A stretch of 41,506 nucleotides of DNA from Streptomyces albus subsp. chlorinus (lineage in GTDB: Bacteria; Actinomycetota; Actinomycetes; Streptomycetales; Streptomycetaceae), in contig NZ_VJOK01000001.1 in assembly GCF_013302895.1 (NCBI RefSeq), positions 4,788,804 to 4,830,309 on the forward strand, in the 5' to 3' direction. Position numbers and translations under genes: made by a program. The notes under the pieces are model-generated. The model did not search any database. It was not told where the DNA came from and worked only from the letters and a program-made list of their open reading frames with translations. Positions within the stretch are counted from its first letter, which is position 1; each line of letters opens with the position of its first letter. This document shows positions 38,809-41,506 of this stretch, piece after piece.

Positions 38809-40413
38809 TCACAGCGGGATGTTGCCGTGCTTCTTCGGCGGGAGCTGCTCGCGCTTGGTGTGCAGGGTGCGCAGGCCGCGGGTGATGTGGCGGCGGGTCT
38901 CGGCGGGGCGGATCACCGCGTCCACATAGCCGCGCTCGGCCGCCACGTACGGGTTGAGCAGCGCGTCCTCGTACTCCTGGGTGAGCCGGGCGCGCAGCTC
39001 CTCGGTCTCCTCGGGGCTGCCGGCCGCGGCCAGCTTCTTGCGGTGCAGGATGTTGACCGCGCCCTGCGCGCCCATCACCGCGATCTGGGCGGTGGGCCAG
39101 GCGAAGTTGAGGTCGGCGCCCAGGTGCTTGGAGCCCATCACGTCGTACGCGCCGCCGAACGCCTTGCGCGTGATGACCGTGATCAGCGGCACCGTCGCCT
39201 CCGCGTACGCGTAGATCAGCTTGGCGCCGCGCCGGATGATCCCGTCGTACTCCTGGTCGGTGCCCGGCAGGAAGCCGGGGACGTCCACGAAGGTGAGGAC
39301 CGGCACGTTGAACGCGTCGCAGGTGCGCACGAACCGCGCGGCCTTCTCGCTCGCGTCGATGTTCAGGCAGCCCGCGAACTGGAGCGGCTGGTTGGCGACC
39401 ACACCCACCGACCGGCCCTCGATGCGCCCGAACCCGGTGATGATGTTCGGCGCGAACATCGCCTGGGTCTCCAGGAACTCCCCGTCGTCGAGCACGTGCT
39501 CGATGACGGTGTGCATGTCGTAGGGCTGGTTCGCCGAGTCCGGGATGAGGACGTCCAGCTCCCGGTCCTCCTCGGAGGTCTCCAGGTCCGCCTCCTCCGG
39601 GAAGGCGGGCGGCTCGGAGAGGTTGTTGGAGGGCAGGTAGGACAGCAGCGCCTTGACGTACTCGATGGCGTCCTTCTCGTCGCCCGCCATGTGGTGCGCC
39701 ACACCGGAGGTGGTGTTGTGGGTGCGCGCCCCGCCCAGCTCCTCGAAGCCGACGTCCTCACCGGTGACCGTCTTGATGACGTCGGGGCCGGTGATGAACA
39801 TGTGCGAGGTCTGGTCCACCATCACCGTGAAGTCCGTGATGGCGGGCGAGTAGACCGCGCCGCCCGCGCACGGGCCCAGGACCAGGCTGATCTGCGGGAT
39901 CACCCCGGAGGCGTGGGTGTTGCGGCGGAAGATCTCCGCGAACAGCCCGAGGGCCGCCACCCCTTCCTGGATCCGGGCGCCGCCGCCGTCGTTGATGCCG
40001 ATGACGGGACAGCCGGTCTTGAGCGCGAAGTCCATCACCTTGACGATCTTCTCGCCGTACACCTCGCCCAGCGCACCGCCGAAGATGGTGAAGTCCTGCG
40101 AGAAGACGCAGACGGGGCGGCCGTCGACGGTGCCGTAGCCCGTCACGACGCCGTCGCCGTACGGGCGGTTCTTCTCCAGCCCGAAGTTGGTCGAGCGGTG
40201 CCGGGCGAACTCGTCCAGCTCGGTGAACGACCCCTCGTCGAGGAGCAGTTCGATGCGCTCGCGCGCGGTCAGCTTCCCCTTGGCGTGCTGCTTGTCCACC
40301 GCACGCTCCGAGCCCGCGTGGACGGCTTCCCTGGTACGGCGCTCGAAGTCCGCGAGTTTGCCCGCGGTGGTGTGGATGTCGATGTCGTCGACGTCTGGAC
40401 TGGGCGAGGACAT
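38809..40413 (-). CDS. pccB: Propionyl-CoA carboxylase beta subunit
   Basis: 534-residue carboxyltransferase moving CO2 from biotin on AccA2 to propionyl-CoA (methylmalonyl-CoA for polyketides and odd fatty acids). Crotonase-type oxyanion segments GGGARIQEGVAAL and FGGAYDVMGSKH are present. Asp424 in GGAYDVMG corresponds to Asp422 of S. coelicolor PccB, the residue reported to set propionyl-CoA preference (Ile in AccB), so this is PccB rather than AccB. The C-terminus LPPKKHGNIPL is typical. ATG 40413 has AGGAG upstream. Divergent from birA, which biotinylates its partner. Confidence 0.96.
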   Translation of the reverse strand: MSSPSPDVDDIDIHTTAGKLADFERRTREAVHAGSERAVDKQHAKGKLTARERIELLLDEGSFTELDEFARHRSTNFGLEKNRPYGDGVVTGYGTVDGRPVCVFSQDFTIFGGALGEVYGEKIVKVMDFALKTGCPVIGINDGGGARIQEGVAALGLFAEIFRRNTHASGVIPQISLVLGPCAGGAVYSPAITDFTVMVDQTSHMFITGPDVIKTVTGEDVGFEELGGARTHNTTSGVAHHMAGDEKDAIEYVKALLSYLPSNNLSEPPAFPEEADLETSEEDRELDVLIPDSANQPYDMHTVIEHVLDDGEFLETQAMFAPNIITGFGRIEGRSVGVVANQPLQFAGCLNIDASEKAARFVRTCDAFNVPVLTFVDVPGFLPGTDQEYDGIIRRGAKLIYAYAEATVPLITVITRKAFGGAYDVMGSKHLGADLNFAWPTAQIAVMGAQGAVNILHRKKLAAAGSPEETEELRARLTQEYEDALLNPYVAAERGYVDAVIRPAETRRHITRGLRTLHTKREQLPPKKHGNIPL

Positions 40414-40493
40414 CTGGGAGGGCTCCTTACCGTCGCGGGTTGGCTACCGACCCGTAGGCTATCGGCGCCCGCCCGTTTACGGAGTGCGTCGTT

Positions 40494-40523
40494 GACCACA
40501 CCCCCAGGAAGGCGTCCTAGCCT
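40494..40523 (+). promoter_or_regulatory. Candidate birA promoter, leaderless
   Basis: GACCAC (40494-40499) is 18 bases from a -10-like TAGCCT (40518-40523), and ATG 40530 is six bases further, so the birA message would start at its AUG. The pccB/birA spacer also has a GGCTA-N9-GGCTA direct repeat. The -35 is poor. Confidence 0.35.
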
Positions 40524-40529
40524 GGCGGC

Positions 40530-41378
40530 ATGAATTCCGCTCGCTGGTCCGACCTCGACCGCCCCCCGCTCAACGAGACAGCCCTGCGCCGCGCACTGGT
40601 GGTGGACGGCTCCCTGTGGACGCATCTGGAGGTGGCCGAGTCACTCGGCTCGACCAACACCGAGCTGGTGCGCCGGGCCCGCGAGGGCGGGGCGGCCCCC
40701 GGCACCGTGCTGATCGCGGAGGAGCAGACGGCGGGGAAGGGCCGGCTGGACCGCGCCTGGTCGGCCCCGCCCCGCTCCGGCCTCTTCTTCTCGGTACTGC
40801 TGCGGCCCGGCCCGCCGCCCGAGCGCTGGGGCTGGATCCCGCTGCTGGCGGGCGTGGCGGTCGCGAGCGCCCTCGCCCGCGCGGCGGGGGTGGACACGGG
40901 CCTGAAGTGGCCGAACGACGTCCTGGCCGTCCACGAGGACGAGGAGCGCAAGATCGGCGGCATCCTCGCGGAGCGGGTGGACGAGCACCACGTCGTCCTC
41001 GGCATCGGCCTGAACGTCACCCTGCGCGAGGACGAGCTTCCCGTGCCCACCGCCGGCTCCCTCGCGCTGGCGGGCGCGCGGGGCACCGACCGCGACCCGC
41101 TGCTGCGGGCGGTGCTGCGCGCGCTGGAGGACTGGTACGGCCGCTGGACCGAAGCCGGGGGCGACCCGTCGGCCGGCGCGCTGCTCGACGCCTACGCGGC
41201 CGGCTGCGTGACGCTCGGCAGGACCGTCCGGGCGATGCTGCCCGGCGGGGACGACCTGGTGGGGGAGGCCGTCGCGGTGGACGGCGACGGACGGCTGGTC
41301 ATCGCCTCGGAACAGGGCGTACAGCGTCCGGTCGCTGCCGGTGACATCGTCCATCTGCGGCCCGCGACCGGGAAGTGA
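40530..41378 (+). CDS. birA: Biotin-[acetyl-CoA-carboxylase] ligase
   Basis: 282-residue group I biotin protein ligase without an N-terminal DNA-binding domain, so it is an enzyme only. The biotin/ATP loop is EEQTAGKGRLDR (GKGR 69-72), catalytic lysine region LKWPNDV (Lys126), KIGGILAE, and LGIGLNV. A C-terminal SH3-like barrel (LVGEAVAVDGDGRLVI) ends the protein. It attaches biotin to Lys558 of AccA2 encoded nearby. Divergent from pccB. ATG 40530. Confidence 0.95.
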   Translation: MNSARWSDLDRPPLNETALRRALVVDGSLWTHLEVAESLGSTNTELVRRAREGGAAPGTVLIAEEQTAGKGRLDRAWSAPPRSGLFFSVLLRPGPPPERWGWIPLLAGVAVASALARAAGVDTGLKWPNDVLAVHEDEERKIGGILAERVDEHHVVLGIGLNVTLREDELPVPTAGSLALAGARGTDRDPLLRAVLRALEDWYGRWTEAGGDPSAGALLDAYAAGCVTLGRTVRAMLPGGDDLVGEAVAVDGDGRLVIASEQGVQRPVAAGDIVHLRPATGK

Positions 41379-41447
41379 GGTAGCGCACAACTGCCGTAAG
41401 GTGGGCAAGCGGCGGTGACATCGGGTGCCACCCGGCGCCGGTGTCCG

Positions 41448-41472
41448 CGCCCCCGGCCCCTTTCCGGGGGCG
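41448..41472 (+). terminator. Hairpin downstream of birA
   Basis: CGCCCCCGG (41448-41456) pairs with CCGGGGGCG (41464-41472) around a seven-base loop, 69 bases after the birA stop, without a T-run. The last bases of the window (GGAAGGGC) look like a ribosome-binding site, so another plus-strand gene may start just outside. Confidence 0.5.
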
Positions 41473-41506
41473 GCCGGGAGCGGGACGAGCAAGAGAACGG
41501 AAGGGC

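Overview
The window is a high-GC actinobacterial chromosome segment, almost certainly Streptomyces. The afsQ2-afsQ1/sigQ locus at the left end and the accA2 ... mmpB-accE-pccB-birA block at the right end match, from memory, the S. coelicolor core chromosome from about SCO4906 to SCO4927. The lpdA, GGCT-like, purine nucleoside phosphorylase, sugar-phosphate mutase, maf, accE, pccB and birA neighbourhood is also conserved in Mycobacterium tuberculosis (Rv3279c-Rv3308). Starts were chosen by ribosome-binding sites, -10 elements and family N-termini. No rRNA, tRNA or CRISPR was seen.

Left to right. (1) 1-3743: histidine kinase AfsQ2 (C-terminus runs off the window) and response regulator AfsQ1, divergent from sigma factor SigQ, with an AfsQ1 operator between them and a G-tract array plus terminator after sigQ. 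(2) 3843-8821: a type VII secretion (WXG100-type) polymorphic toxin locus: WXG-like partner, a 1,422-codon RHS toxin gene broken by one in-frame amber codon, and a small putative immunity gene. (3) 8918-13523: P-loop kinase, mycothiol-dependent formaldehyde dehydrogenase plus MBL hydrolase, alanine-type aminotransferase and a divergent HxlR regulator. (4) 13669-16684: LysR regulator divergent from an NTF2-like/SDR/alpha-beta hydrolase operon, probably accessory. (5) 16789-20572: deoC and two aldehyde dehydrogenase genes (the second without a catalytic domain), and an acetyltransferase remnant. (6) 20683-24517: amidohydrolase, MerR regulator, DHFR-family reductase, PH-domain membrane protein and arylamine N-acetyltransferase. 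(7) 24973-27858: a lower-GC island with a WXG-like protein, a DUF1023 alpha/beta hydrolase and a lipoprotein. (8) 27942-34960: PGM2-like mutase, purine nucleoside phosphorylase, GGCT-like protein, LpdA, DeoR and a decapitated CapA-family gene. (9) 34980-41506: acyl-CoA carboxylase genes accA2, accE and pccB, biotin ligase birA, maf and the small membrane protein gene mmpB.

How parts work together. Purine nucleoside phosphorylase, the mutase (read here as a phosphopentomutase), DeoC and aldehyde dehydrogenase form a route from purine (deoxy)nucleosides to glyceraldehyde-3-phosphate and acetate. deoC and the phosphorylase gene lie about 10 kb apart but share an identical 12-bp palindrome, CTACGCGCGTAG, inside promoters that both appear leaderless. 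AccA2, PccB and AccE form a propionyl/acetyl-CoA carboxylase whose biotin is attached by the adjacent BirA.

The best candidates for something undescribed are the three-gene T7SS hydrolase/lipoprotein island, the two-hairpin structure covering the mmpB ribosome-binding site, and the shared nucleoside operator.
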